Shown: positions 47,258 to 59,237, counted from the stretch's first letter. The stretch: 64,000 bases of DNA from Siphlonurus alternatus (GCA_949825025.1 OX463782.1:27692759-27756758), one strand, 5' to 3'. The notes: a model not told the origin generated them from the sequence alone. Made by a program: numbers and translations.

Positions 47258-47414
47258 TGGGTGCAATTCACGAAGCAGTTAGCCAGATTTCTAACTAAGT
47301 TTAGCTTAACCACGTTTAACTATATACCTTTTTTACGTGTTAAACCACCTAGTTAAACGTGGTTAAGCTAAACGTGGTTAGAAACCTGGCTAACTGCTTT
47401 GTGAATCGCGTCCA
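47258..47414. mobile_element. Family B foldback MITE, best-preserved copy
   Basis: The left arm TGGGTGCAATTCACGAAGCA, GTTAGCCAGATTTCTAACTA, then TTAGCTTAACCACGTTTAAC and the right arm ending CTGGCTAACTGCTTTGTGAA, TCGCGTCCA are complementary for about 63 bp around a ~30-base AT-rich loop. The outer word GGGYGCRATTCACGAAG and the inner word AACCACG define the family. Other copies: 1388, 16226, 25061 and 36548. Flanking TAA on each side may be a 3-bp target duplication, as PIF/Harbinger elements make, but the exact border is ambiguous. Confidence 0.85.
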
Positions 47415-48216
47415 ATAATTATAGCATTGGTCAAATATTAATTAATATTTGTAAGTTCTAAATTTATACTACTGATATTTTGTAAAAAGAATAACAATAA
47501 GTTTAAGATAACATTCATAACAAAAATATGCACAAACGGTTGAAGTGAACATACTACCTTAAAACTTTCTATACAAAGGTTAATATGAAGTAACGTGGTC
47601 TGGCTAGACTTCTGCTTGTACCTGTGCTAGAGGGTGATTCTGTGGTAATTTCAGTTCATACACTAAACTATAACCTAACTAATAAGAAACTATCAAAGTT
47701 TAAATATTCAATAAGTTTTTTTAATATAAAAAATGAAATCAAGAGTACTTAATTGAATGGAGTGAAGTATAATCACGTGATATCTGCAAAGACCGTTTAT
47801 TGAAAGATTCTGCCTGCCCCATTTGGTCAGTGACCACCAACTAACTTCCATTACAGTCTCTTACAAGTTATACCTTTTACCAATGTATATTTAAGTACTC
47901 GTAAACGGTAGCATGTATGTTTTAGTATATTATATAGAGAGAATTGAAACCACATCAAAACCTATATTTAGCTTTCTATATATATATACGAACTTCTTTT
48001 AGAAAAGCAAGGACAATGTTAATTCAATAACAATTTCACTTAAAGCTACAATGTAATAATATATAATTGTTATTAAAATTAATAAAGTATACTTAAATAC
48101 TGCTTACTTGATATTAAAACAATAAAATATTAACATTATATTTATACGTATCTTCTAATATAATTTAGCTACTTATAAAATATGAAATTTGCCAGCAGAT
48201 GCAAAAGCAGACAATG
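47415..48216. other. AT-rich non-coding DNA, no gene seen
   Basis: A mixed patch at 47580-47645 (AGTAACGTGGTCTGGCTAGA) and another near 47785-47850. Otherwise A/T-rich with no recognised feature. Confidence 0.5.
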
Positions 48217-48508
48217 CAGTACCAACCTCAAAAAAATTTATTGCAGAACTGGATAGAGTGCAAAGTTATGCTACTGTGATTTTTTCAAATTTTTTGAGAC
48301 TGGGAAGTATTTTTAAAAAACTGCTCAAAATACAATTTTCAGGCGGCAAGTGCCACGTCTCCCTAATAAAAAGATAGCCGAAATAGGAACATGGTCCACA
48401 AAACTGACCTCGACAAAAACTTGAAAGAAAAATCTGAAAAAAAAAACAGAGTAGCATAACTTTACATCTATCCATTTCTGCAATAAAAAAATTTGAATTC
48501 GGTACTCC
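48217..48508. mobile_element. Family A foldback element, GGTACTCC subtype
   Basis: The left end AGTACCAACCTCAAAAAAAT, TTTATTGCAGAACTGGATAG, AAGTTATGCTACTGTGATTT; the right end ACAGAGTAGCATAACTTTAC, CCATTTCTGCAATAAAAAAA, TTGAATTCGGTACTCC. The core has CAGGCGGCAAGTGCCACG and differs from the 15.37-kb core. The internal arms match family A, but the outermost bases match only the half-element at 1671-1810. That shows two terminal subtypes. Open frames on both strands are incidental. Confidence 0.75.
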
Positions 48509-49349
48509 TTTGATGTTTGTGATAGTTATTAATTAAATAATTTCAAAGTTTAGAAATAAGAAAAATTAACTTTCAAATTTATATCGATCTATTAAGATAT
48601 ATCAATAATTGCTACAACATCATTTGATTCTCAGTTATTATTCAAGACGCCTGTTCAATCAGATCTCCTGCAAATCAGGGTTAGGACAATCAGATTGCGT
48701 GGATGGCTATGACGTCACAATAATTTAACGTGTATTCAAATAGAATATCCATTTGGACAAGTTTATGCACCAAATTTGACAATCCCTATCCGTTTTGCCA
48801 CACTATATATAGTAAATAGAGCCAACATGATCTCCAAGACAAGTGAAGGAAAGATATGCAATTTTCAATGGGGGGAGGGGGGGGGGCAGATTTATACTCA
48901 TAATACGGTATATTCTACTGTAAATTAATTTATTAATTGTAATGAATGCTTTTATTTTTAATGTCAATAATTGTATTTTAATATCAGGAACAAAAAAAAT
49001 ATATATATTAAAAGTTAAATAAAAAATTTATGGAAATCGTTATAATTCCGAATGCATTTACAATAAAATAATAGTTTTGCTTTTCCCAAAGAACGAACCA
49101 TGTTGAGAAAATTAAAAAATACAACTGAAAATTACAGACTTCTAGTAAATCTGAGGAAACTCACATGAAAGAATGAAAGTAATAATTTCACAGTTTTAAA
49201 ATTTAAGCATACTCGTTATTAACTAAAGTACTACACCTCGAGACAAATTTCGTCTTACTCCTTGAAAGTTTAAAGTTTTTCGTTACTCCTGTTTGATTAA
49301 TAGATGTTATAACTCCAGTACGGTATTAGGAGTTAATGTTTTAAAATTT
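48509..49349. other. AT-rich non-coding DNA with one TGACGTCA patch
   Basis: A mixed patch at 48650-48790 includes GATTGCGTGGATGGCTATGA with TGACGTCA at 48710-48717, in a context like that of the foldback elements but without visible inverted ends. A G-rich run (GGGGGGAGGGGGGGGG) lies near 48871-48886. The rest is A/T-rich. Confidence 0.45.
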
Positions 49350-49630
49350 GGGTGGGGAGGAGGTGAGAGAAGCCAGTAAAAGCCACCACCAAAGAACTGG
49401 AGTTCGCCACGCCTCTTACAGTGAGTGTGACATCGTCCAGAAATGGCACAGGGTTAACGAAAGCTTTGTCTGGAGCTGTACTGTACAGTCAATAAATGTT
49501 AAGTAACAGGCTCACGTTACTTGGCTGAAACTTGAGAAGTTTTCCAGAGTTAGCCCACCAGAGGGTTCTTCCTAATTACGCAGCATGCACAAATCAATGG
49601 TGTTCAGTTTCTCTCGCTAAAAATATCGAT
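49350..49630. other. GC-richer unique island
   Basis: Mixed sequence with TGGGGAGGAGGTGAGAGAAG, TGGAGTTCGCCACGCCTCTT and GTCTGGAGCTGTACTGTACA. A 62-codon frame at 49532-49720 starts inside but shows no product. Candidate regulatory sequence only. Confidence 0.25.
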
Positions 49631-52064
49631 AACACTAATTATGAGGCTTTGTTTGCTTTAATACCTATAATATTATACATAAAAAAGTTTTTAGACGTAT
49701 TAAAAGACTCAAGTTACTAGCATCTATTCTTAATTAAATACTTTATTAAAAAGTAGAAAGATAGAAAACTTTGTTTAAAACTATCTTATAAAGTTTTACT
49801 AAATGTACGCAGTATTTTTCGATAAATACAGTCCAAACAATTCAAGATCACACAGAAATAACACGGATTTGTTAGCAAATTTTAGCATTAAAAGGAGATG
49901 GGTGTTTTTAATTAATTTTAAATTGAAAATTTCTTATAATTCTTAGGGAACGGAACGTGTAAAAATACTAATAATGGTAAAAAAAAAAACGTGCATTACA
50001 TTTTTAACAAAGTTAAATTCTTCATGACATGTATGAACTTGTTGCTTAGTATTTTTTTTTATTTACAATGTTCGTGTTTAGGTCAGAGTTCATGCGATTG
50101 CCACCTGGATATGGCGCCACGCCGACACCGTTAGGCGCCACAACTAAGACATTTGACGCTAAATCAAGTAACGATCCGTAACATTCATACTAAACCAAAT
50201 AGAAAAAAGAAAAGAAAAAAACTTTTCTCTATCTCATTCAGTTCGTGGAATGAAAATCTTTTTCTTGTTAAAAAAGAAGACGAGACTAAAATTACCTTTC
50301 AAGATAGGAAAAAAACTACTTAAAAATAAGAAAAAATGTGCTCATATAACGTCACTGAAGATTTGTTTTAACTTAAGATTAATCTCTGAATACTAATTTG
50401 TCAAGTAAAAACAAGTAAAAGTATCTTAAGACATTAATCATGCTATTATAGTACAATCATATATATATATATAAAGATAATTTAAGTAAATTTACAAAAA
50501 CCTAGAAAAATAAAACACGATATTTTCTAAATTATTAGCTTAAAAAAAGGAAGAAATAACTGTAGTTTGCCAAAACAAAAATGTACTTTTCCAAAAGTTT
50601 TATAACGCATTACTATATAATTTATATATTTAATGTATGTTAAGCTTTTTATAGGTTTCATAAATCTATTGTACAGAGGGAAAGTTTTATTCAATAAAAT
50701 ATAGCTTAAATAATTTATATAGAAATAAAATTGATCAAGTTAAGTGCATTAAAATAGAATTTGTGTTGAAAATTTTTTTATGGAAAATTCCGTAACTGGT
50801 CGTAAAAGTATTAGTAACAAATATGTTCAAAACGAGCATAAAATGGCAATAACATGTTGGAAAAAATGTTTTTATAAAACTACCCAACTCATTTTTCAAA
50901 CTTTTAGAAATAAAAATGTCTTTGAAATAGCACAATTGTTTTCAAAGAACATATATTTATTATTTATAATGTTTCCATCATTACACGGGCAGTTAGAACA
51001 AATTGCTTTTACTGTTTTCATATTGGCAACAGTGTATTATATTTTTAATCAAACTAAAAAGTACTTAATTTTGAGTTAATAAACAATTAGAGTAAAAAAT
51101 AGAAGAAGAAAATAATGAGTAAAATTTTGAACTTGAGTTCTGATTTTGTTATAACTTTTCAGAATTTGAAGTTGAATGATTTGGATGCAATTAGTAATTG
51201 CATTAAAAAGTTTTAATTTCTATCCTCTTAAAATAAAAAGAATTAAAAAATTAAGTCAAGTATCAATTTACATTTTCCTGAGTAAATTTATTTTCAGAAG
51301 TAAAAAGAAAAATCATTTCATTTATGCGTTAAATTATTCTTTAATTTAAAAGTAGAACAGCATGCAAATATAGAATTATTATTAAAAGGGTGCATATGTT
51401 TTAGAAAGTTTTATAAAACCACTGATTAAATTTATTCTAATTTACACTAAATTAAAAGTAAATTTTCATATTTTTAAGTTATAGCTATCACACAGGTATG
51501 AAATATGAAAAAAATGCATAAAATTTAAATATTACAGCTTAATGCTTGGAAATACAAAATCTAAAATATTTTAACATTTCATAATTTAATGCATTCCACA
51601 AATTATATACATTTATGAATATCTAAATTTTTAAATTTTTTTTTTCCTCAGTGAGGATTTTGGAATATAATTTTGTATTCTATACTCACTGTTAAATATT
51701 TAAGTCCGCGAGATATAAAGCAAGACAACTTTAATTTGTAATAAGACTTACTTTCAACGTTTAGATTTTTAAGAAAAATAAAAAAAAAATAACTCTAAAA
51801 CGTTATTTTGTATTATTTTGGGGGTTTCATTTCATCACAGCTGCTAAAACAAAAGTATTCATATAATCAGTAATCAAATATGATATTATATTCATATTCT
51901 TTACGTGATACTCATAAACCTACCTCCAGGAATTTACCCTTAAATTTTTATATTAAATAAATTACTTGAAGTTATGACCCACCTGCTTGTATATAATACA
52001 TGATCGACAGTTTACATTCTTCTCTCTACCTGTCTGTATAAATATACAATTCAACAAACTTGAA
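49631..52064. other. AT-rich non-coding DNA, no confident gene
   Basis: Mostly A/T-rich. At 50110-50145 the word GGCGCCAC occurs twice, 21 bases apart. A 99-codon plus frame at 50780-51079 has a Lys/Cys-rich first half and a hydrophobic stretch near its C-terminus. An overlapping minus frame covers the same bases, and no family is recognised, so it is not called as a gene. Confidence 0.5.
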
Positions 52065-52245
52065 ATTTTTACCGGAAGTAGCCGGAAATGAGAAGTTTCT
52101 AAACTCTTATTTAAATTTTGAAACTGAATTTGCAGAAATTTGAATTTCAACCTCTCTGCAAAGTCCCAGAGTTTTCATGTTTACAGTTCAGTCTGAATCT
52201 TTCTATAACTTCCGGTGGAAATGTTATGTTTGTTAAACTGTAAGT
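52065..52245 (+). repeat. Family H dispersed segment (tentative)
   Basis: Bounded by ACCGGAAGT (about 52070) and ACTTCCGGT (about 52208) as short inverted ends. The text just beyond the right end (ATGTTATGTTTGTTAAACT) also follows the 42866-43045 segment. A 67-codon frame starts at the right end (52215) without a recognisable product. Confidence 0.35.
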
Positions 52246-52535
52246 GCCTTCAGTTAGATCCTCTTGTGTGTAACGCAACAGACACGCAAGTTCTCAGTTG
52301 GAGACCTCAGCACGATGGACTTGCAATGCCACCTCGGGAAATTGAATTTCATTCGTTCAACTTGGTAAGGTGTGAAGTGAGTGGCATACTTATCCTCTTT
52401 TCTATTCAATTTTATTGACAGCTGCTGAGTTGCAACATGATATTTATGATACGTTTAGAATTTCTACTTTCTCCTTTTTTTTATAATTTTCTTTAACTTT
52501 CAATCACTATTCGTATATAATACCATCTGTATTAT
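52246..52535. other. Mixed then AT-rich sequence, nothing recognised
   Basis: The first ~170 bp are mixed (AGTTGGAGACCTCAGCACGA, CAATGCCACCTCGGGAAATT), then AT-rich. No repeat match or gene was identified. Confidence 0.4.
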
Positions 52536-52645
52536 ATATCGTCCCTCGTCCGCAATAATGAGCTTTATGTTTTACCTATATACAGTTCATAATTGCACTC
52601 ACCTGAAATAGCAGATGGCTCATTATTGCGTACGAGGAACGATAT
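52536..52645. mobile_element. Family C foldback MITE, short derivative
   Basis: The left end ATATCGTCCCTCGTCCGCAA then TAATGAG, and the right end CTCATTATTGCGTACGAGG then AACGATAT, are inverted repeats of about 27 bp. The interior retains CTCACCTGAAATAGCAGATG, the right inner arm of the 36.3-kb copy, but lacks its left inner arm. This is an internal-deletion derivative about half the length. Confidence 0.75.
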
Positions 52646-53679
52646 GCAGTATAGATCTCCCCGTCTCTCTTCTGTCTTTTCTATTAACCTGGAATTATCG
52701 TAAGGAATTACAACACAAAAACAGGTTTTAAATATAAAGAAATCAATAATCAATATGATTTAAAATTTATTGCATTTGGTGAACATGAACAAAAGCTTTT
52801 ACATAATTTGGAACTTAAATTATCAAAATTACTGTTGTATTTTAAAATTAAATCAATTTTTTTGTTTTAAAAGTTATTGATGAAATGTTCAAATAAAATA
52901 CACTACTCTTTTTCTCTCTTGGGAAAGAAAACAAGTAAATTTTAATTTACATGAAAATATTTTCACTAACGACTCATACTTTCACAACTAAGCTGTCATG
53001 ATTTACTGTATACTTATAATAATTTTATTTATTGAAAAATTTATGGATTAATCAGTGCAAGTAAGAAAAAACAAATACCACTTTTAGTAATTAATATTTG
53101 TACATGTTTTAACAAACTATCCCCGCATTACATTTCTCTAACACTTCTGACATATTGTTACGTTCATCCGTGCTTCATATGTAAATTCAGTTTTTACTTA
53201 GTAAATATTACAATTTTTCTGTACTGTGAAGATTATGGAAGATGCTATTTTATATTAAATTTAAAGTTATGAAAATTAGGATGAAATCAGATCATCCAAT
53301 ACCAAAAATGATAAAAAAATATATAATTCTATATTCTAATTCTATATGAGATTTAGAATTTTAAAAATTTAATTGTATTTACTTCATGTTATTATTAAGA
53401 AATAATTCTTATACATACAAAAGAAACCTAAGAAAATTTTATATAAATAAATAAACAATTTTTCTCTATACTTTTAAAATATGATATAAACCAAAGAAAT
53501 AAAAAAAAAATATTATTTATTCCATTACATTAAAGTGATATAAACATATACAGATACAGATAAAAAAAGTTAAACCTTTTAAGTATAAACATCAATATAT
53601 TCTGACTTTATCCTTTACGAAACTATATTTTTACCTGGTAGCAATCACGTTGATAAAAAAAAAATATATAGAATGTCCT
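52646..53679. other. AT-rich non-coding DNA, no gene seen
   Basis: A/T-rich throughout. No repeat family or coding region was recognised. Confidence 0.55.
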
Positions 53680-53892
53680 CAGAGATTTTGAAGGCTAGAG
53701 ACCGATAGCTAGAGAGAGAGAAGGACATTGCCTCAGAGATCTCTGGGGCCGAAGGCGATGGCCCCTTCTTCCCTGCGGACATATACGAGCGGGCCGGCGA
53801 ACGTTTTGTGATGCAGTAGCAGACAATATGTCCCCCAGTTGCGACAGACGGCAGCTCGCACGCCCCAGCTATCAACCATGCGGAGTGTGAAG
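53680..53892. other. GC-rich island
   Basis: About 200 bp of GC-rich, CpG-containing sequence has sharp borders: CTCTGGGGCCGAAGGCGATG, TACGAGCGGGCCGGCGAACG and CGACAGACGGCAGCTCGCAC. Two overlapping minus-strand frames cross it, and neither resembles a known protein. It is comparable in size and composition to the island at 8690-8960, though I saw no clear sequence match between them. Confidence 0.35.
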
Positions 53893-54349
53893 CAAAAAAT
53901 AAAAAAAAAAAATTGTATTCTTCTTTCTTCAATCATAAAATATGATAAAAATGTATACAATATAAAAGGTTCAATATAATAAAATGAAATTTGTTATGAT
54001 CATACATTTTTTTTTCTTACCTGAACAGATAAAATACTTTTTTTAAATAAAAAAATGTAGTACTGTAGTACAGTATACTATTGATTTTATAGTCAAATGC
54101 TATTTTTAAGTTTAAATACAAACAGAAATTTAACCAATATAAGTCACAGCTTATAAACTCTTCTTGTTTTTCTCTCTCTCCTTTTAACGAAAATTCAATG
54201 ATCTGAAATAAAATAGTAAATAGTTATAGTAAATTATTTATAAAGGACTTAGGCCACATATTATTACATTTTTTTTTTCCTGTGTAAAATCGAATACTAA
54301 ACAAATTACTATAAAGATAGCTAAAAAAAAAAGTTTAAAAATAGTGGGT
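53893..54349. other. AT-rich non-coding DNA, no gene seen
   Basis: A/T-rich. CTGTAGTACAGTATAC near 54063 is a small self-complementary word. Nothing else. Confidence 0.55.
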
Positions 54350-54400
54350 TAAAACTCCCATACGGGTATATATATTATATATACCCGTATGGGAGTTTTA
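54350..54400. repeat. Perfect 51-bp palindrome
   Basis: The left arm TAAAACTCCCATACGGGTAT continues with alternating TA to the centre at 54375. Every base to 54400 is the exact complement of its mirror position, giving 25-bp arms with a single central base. Too short to be one of the foldback families here. Perfect symmetry means it is either very recent or a functional binding or cruciform site. Confidence 0.9.
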
Positions 54401-54640
54401 TAAACACAAATCTAAATAACATGCATATTATTTATTTATTCATTATATTCCAATATTTAGTACTTCATTTAATAACGTAGGATAAAAATCTTGTATAAAG
54501 TGAAACTAACAAGTTCTTTATATTCTTTATAATATTATTATAAAATCAAAAAGCCAAAAATAACAAAGTTCACAGTTTATAAATTTAATATTTTACTTAT
54601 TTTGATTAAAGTACAATTTTTTTGTTTCATATATAACACC
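54401..54640. other. AT-rich non-coding DNA, no gene seen
   Basis: Nothing recognised. Confidence 0.55.
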
Positions 54641-54840
54641 TCCTTTACGTTTGTGTGTGTGGTATTCTCTGTACATGTTACTCTGTAGATCCAGACAGAC
54701 TCGTGGCCTGGCTGTTTATTCCCTCAGGGTCTCGTGACTCTATAAGGCGATTTGACCCAGCCAACGGCAAAGGCGCAAACCTAGCTAGTAGGCTTTATTT
54801 CCTATAGCCTCTTTATATATACTGTGTAGGTAGCAAACGA
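54641..54840. other. GC-richer unique island
   Basis: Mixed sequence with TGTAGATCCAGACAGACTCG, CCCTCAGGGTCTCGTGACTC and CAGCCAACGGCAAAGGCGC. CCCTCAGGG is a short palindrome. No gene was seen. The segment runs directly into the possible tRNA-derived sequence to its right. Confidence 0.3.
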
Positions 54841-54945
54841 ATGAAGGCTGTATAGCATTGGGACTTGATACGCATCACACCGACGTTCACTGTTCGACTC
54901 CAGGGGCAATACAAAATATAACCTATCTAAAAAAAATATATATAT
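54841..54945 (+). repeat. Possible tRNA-derived SINE head
   Basis: TATAGCATTGGGACTTG resembles a polymerase III box A. 35-40 bases on, CACTGTTCGACTCCAGGGGC contains a box-B-like GTTCGACTCC, a spacing normal for a tRNA gene. Acceptor-stem pairing is poor, so it is not a working tRNA gene. An A-rich stretch follows at about 54929. It may be a decayed SINE of a different origin from the 5S family. Confidence 0.3.
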
Positions 54946-55377
<432 letters not shown>

Positions 55378-55739
55378 TTCTCCTTTTGTATATCAAGGTA
55401 AAAGTGTTATCGTACTTAGAAATGTTATACCATAAAGAAATTGGTATTACAAATCATTGGTAAAATATAAAATATCAACAACTAATATTTTATTTTTGTT
55501 AAGCTTAAATTAAATGTTGAAACTAACAAAAAAGAATCAATTAAAAAAATCTAAAATTAGTTATTAATAAGTTTGTTTAAAAATTAACAATTTTAATTTA
55601 ATTTTGGGGAATATACAATTTAACTATCTTTTGGTATAATAATTAACATATTGAAATATTTTGTTTAATTTTAACCTTAATATCTATCATCTATCCATAT
55701 TTCTACTTTGTTTGGACTTATATTTTGACTTGTACGTTA
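55378..55739. other. AT-rich non-coding DNA, no gene seen
   Basis: A/T-rich sequence between the large (CT)n array and the next mixed block. Nothing recognised. Confidence 0.55.
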
Positions 55740-55990
55740 CTTAATCCTTGGCTTGACTTTGTCGGTTTGTTCCTAGAATTTTATCAGCGTGAGGAGGTGG
55801 TGGGTGGCTTCACTTCGATCGCTCTCTGTCGTCACAGTTGCTCCTCAGATAAAGAAGCTCCACCACAACCAGAGAAGAAAAAGACTGACTATCTTGCTGC
55901 TGCTGCCTCGTTGCCTGCAGCCCTACAGCAAACACCCCAGGGAATCTTGACGCGATTTGCGACTCTCTCTCTCTCTCTCTTTTCAGTCAA
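55740..55990 (+). other. GC-richer block ending in (CT)n and a splice-acceptor-like site
   Basis: A mixed block with CAGCGTGAGGAGGTGGTGGG, CAACCAGAGAAGAAAAAGAC and CTTGCTGCTGCTGCCTCG is followed by a (CT)9-10 run (55963-55981) and TTTTCAG. A pyrimidine tract plus CAG has the form of a 3' splice site. A 101-codon plus frame (55725-56030) reads through it with a Pro/Lys/Ala-rich middle (EAPPQPEKKK then DYLAAAASLPAAL). No known domain. It may be an exon fragment or a chance frame in GC-richer DNA. Confidence 0.25.
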
Positions 55991-56305
55991 CATACTAAGA
56001 GAACGCACCAAATTTTTTTGCAGAAAATAAAATTAATGAAGAAAATTTTGAATAAATTAATCCTAGGTAAAGTCTCGCTATTTTTTTTTTTTTTAATTAG
56101 AGTTGCAATGGAATGATTCAACATGCACAATAGAACTATTAATACTTTTTTAATTTCATATACCTTTTTATGCAGCTTATTGTACCATTATACTTCGCTT
56201 TTATAAAAATATGTAGCATTATTAACAATATTGTAGTCAACAATCCCAATGATTTCAATACCCTTCACTGCATTGATAATTTTCTTGAATTGAAATATAT
56301 TAAGC

Positions 56306-56310
<5 letters not shown>
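55991..56310. other. AT-rich non-coding DNA, no gene seen
   Basis: Nothing recognised apart from poly(T) near 56082-56094. Confidence 0.55.

Positions 56311-56352
<42 letters not shown>
56311..56352 (-). repeat. (CT)n microsatellite, about 21 units
   Basis: 42 bases of uninterrupted TC alternation flanked by AT-rich sequence. Confidence 0.95.
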
Positions 56353-56355
<3 letters not shown>

Positions 56356-57599
56356 TATCTGAAAGCACTGTTGACCAACAGGTACAGTACATTGCATGGT
56401 GCTACATTAATTACATTATATTAATTATAGTTCCCAGGCTTCAATTGTTTGCTGTGTTATTTTCTCGGTTGATAATGTTAAGGGAAATAAAAGGGAACAA
56501 TACATACGTGAGCGTAAAAAGACAAGCTAGACATATGGAAAAAAGCAATTTAAATTAATTAAATGAATGTTAAAATGAAGACATTATCAAAAATATATAT
56601 AAAAAAAAACAAGCAAAATTTATAAACATAAATTTTAAAAATGTGACATATTTATCAAAATAATGTCACAGTAACTTACAATGTCAATTATACTTTACTG
56701 ACATTTCACTTCTATTATTTTTTGTTATATTTTTATAATATTTATTCATAAATATTGTTTTATTATTTAAAATTTATAAACATAAGTATTATTTTAATTA
56801 TAACCCTTAAGTATTATACTTAATAAACATAAGAACTTGCTAATACTTACAACAGATTATATTGTCAAGTAATATATAAAGCTGCTTTACTAAAATAATG
56901 ACGATTATATTTACAAGACAAAAGAGCGACGAAACAATGACTTTAGAAACATTTAAAAGCTTAAAGAAAACTGCAATGTAGGAAAATGTGGTTTTTACTT
57001 TAAATAATAATATGAGAGATAAAAGGAAATAATCTACTTAAACAAAAGGAGTTGAGAAAATGGAAGAGAGGAAATCAAAGTGCCATGTTTAAAGGTGCAT
57101 GATGTAACGGGGTATGTTAACTGTTAAAAGTTTTAAAACTTAAATCTTATACAAGAAGACTGCAATGCAGAGAATACCAAAAAGAACAAAATTGTTAAAA
57201 ATAATGAGTAGGAAACTAAATTGTTTAAATCAAGATTGTATATTATTATGTCAATAAAACTATTCATATAATTTTACTATCGAAATTGTATAATAATATT
57301 TAAGAAAATCGTTTTTAAAATATATATTTTTACGAGTTGCAATGTTAAAATCTCTTCCTCGTTCTAACCACTAATATACTACATAGGAAAAATATAACAT
57401 GAGTAGTGTGGCTTGTATATTATAGTTATGAACATATGTTTTATATACAATGTTAAAATTTATTGGCCTAAATCTCTATCTATTTATTTTTTTAGGATAA
57501 GTCTACATGATTTGTTGGTTTTTGAAAAGCACTCTATTATTTTTTATATTCCATATGTTCCAATGTATAAAAATGTCTGTTACCATATTATATACATGC
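56353..57599. other. AT-rich non-coding DNA, no gene seen
   Basis: Very A/T-rich with no recognised feature. Confidence 0.55.
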
Positions 57600-57830
57600 T
57601 CCGAGTGAAGAGACGATCGAGATTGGCCCATGAAATGATGAGGTGTATCGCCGTCGCCCCTACTAGTAGTGTGGTAGTGAGGTTGCTGAGTGCAGAGATT
57701 TGTGGCCGTGGCGACGAGGGATGTTTTTGGCTCGGGGTGGGTGGCGAACGTGACGACATACCGCCTAAACATCCAACCCCCATACTACAGCAGGCACGCA
57801 GATAGGGAAGAAAAACTCAACCTCGCTGCT
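57600..57830. other. GC-rich island next to a (CT)n array
   Basis: A GC- and CpG-rich block: CTCCGAGTGAAGAGACGATC, GTATCGCCGTCGCCCCTACT and TGTGGCCGTGGCGACGAGGG. Four open frames on both strands cover it, so stop-free frames are explained by composition. No product is recognised. It is followed about 80 bases later by pyrimidine-rich sequence and a (CT)n array, an arrangement also seen near 41.0 and 55.9 kb. Confidence 0.35.
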
Positions 57831-57904
57831 CTTATTCTTTATCTTCCAATGACATGTAGATTTTTTTCTATTTTTTTTTGTACCTGCGAGCTTGCTACGT
57901 CCTA

Positions 57905-57908
<4 letters not shown>

Positions 57909-57944
<36 letters not shown>
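57909..57944 (-). repeat. (CT)n microsatellite, about 18 units
   Basis: 36 bases of CT, continuing as degenerate pyrimidine-rich sequence to about 57976. Confidence 0.95.
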
Positions 57945-57946
<2 letters not shown>

Positions 57947-59237
57947 CTCCTCTCTCTTTCTCTCTCACTCTCTCTTCTCTGCACTGAATCTTATCTGTTG
58001 CCTAGTTTTCTACCCCCTATTCGATCAACACCCTCGGTTTTCTAGTCCGTTTCTCATGATCTCTGTCTCTCTCCCCTGTGCTTGTTGCGATATATTTTTT
58101 TTTTATTATGTGGGTTGAAACTTTTTATTTTTTTTAAGGCATGACCGACTTTAATTCACATACGAACACAATATAGGTGTAAATTTTATCGATACTTCAA
58201 TACCCCTTCATTAAATTGAAGTTTCTATTTTATTATTACATTTTGATGATAGGATGATTTTTTATTGTATTCTAGATACATGAAGAGTATAGTAAATATT
58301 AGCTTTATGTTATACTGATAAAATTGAAATTGATTTTTACAATATTGATAGTTTGTTTAAATTCAAACATGATTGCATGTACTATGTACCAACCTGTCTT
58401 CAACAATGCTTGTTTTAGAGATCAAGGTAATTAATAAATTACTAATAATATTAATTGTTTATTCGGTTAAAGATTGCATGCTTCGGAGGGAACAAAATAA
58501 CCCAATTGGTGGCTGAAAAAGGCAACTGTCCTTACACAAAGTGAACATTATAATGTGTAACAGAGTTAATTAAGTTTCAGGAAAGAAATCCTAGGAAAAT
58601 TTTCATTAGATTTATCATAATTTTATTATATCTTTAAATTTTGACACGTCAATATAAGCATCTGCAATTAAAAAATATATATATATTAATATCTGCATCT
58701 CGTATATAGTTTTACTATCAATTATCCAGTATATTTTGCATTAAAAATATAATTATTGTTTTTAATTACTATCATAATTAGTAACAAATTAAAAACACCA
58801 AAAAATCAATTAAGAATTAATAAATAATTCATTCCGATTTTAATAATTTTGCACACTTTAAATTATTTTTCCAATGTAATATCCATTAGTAAAAATATTT
58901 TAACCTATCTCTGATAAAAAAAATGAATTCGTTAAAATAAAAATTAAGAATAAAGTTTATTTTTTAAGTTGAACCTGACTATTTTTTTTTTTTTTTTAAT
59001 ATAAAACTTTTTCTCTATAATACACCATGATCATGTCTATATAGTTTACTTCTTTGACATATCTACGCAGACTTTACGTTTTTTTTTTATGTATATATAA
59101 ATATATATTTTCATAAGCTGCCTTTTGTGCTTCGTTTTATTTGAGTTACTATCTCATACTGCTCTAATAATAAAAAAAAAGACCACTGCTATATGTATTG
59201 CGCAAAGTATTTTTTATAGAACAGGCTTATATATATA
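57945..59237. other. Pyrimidine-rich then AT-rich non-coding DNA
   Basis: To about 58080 the plus strand is C/T-rich (CGGTTTTCTAGTCCGTTTCT). After that it is A/T-rich with nothing recognised. Confidence 0.5.

Noticed and set aside
50780..51079. 99-codon open frame on the plus strand with a hydrophobic stretch near its C-terminus
   Set aside because: Overlapping minus-strand frame, AT-driven amino-acid composition, no known domain and no supporting splice or promoter context.
54672..54690. CTCTGTAGATCCAGAC, resembling the miR-10/miR-100 seed region
   Set aside because: Matches only the CTGTAGATCC core, and no complementary arm was found nearby.
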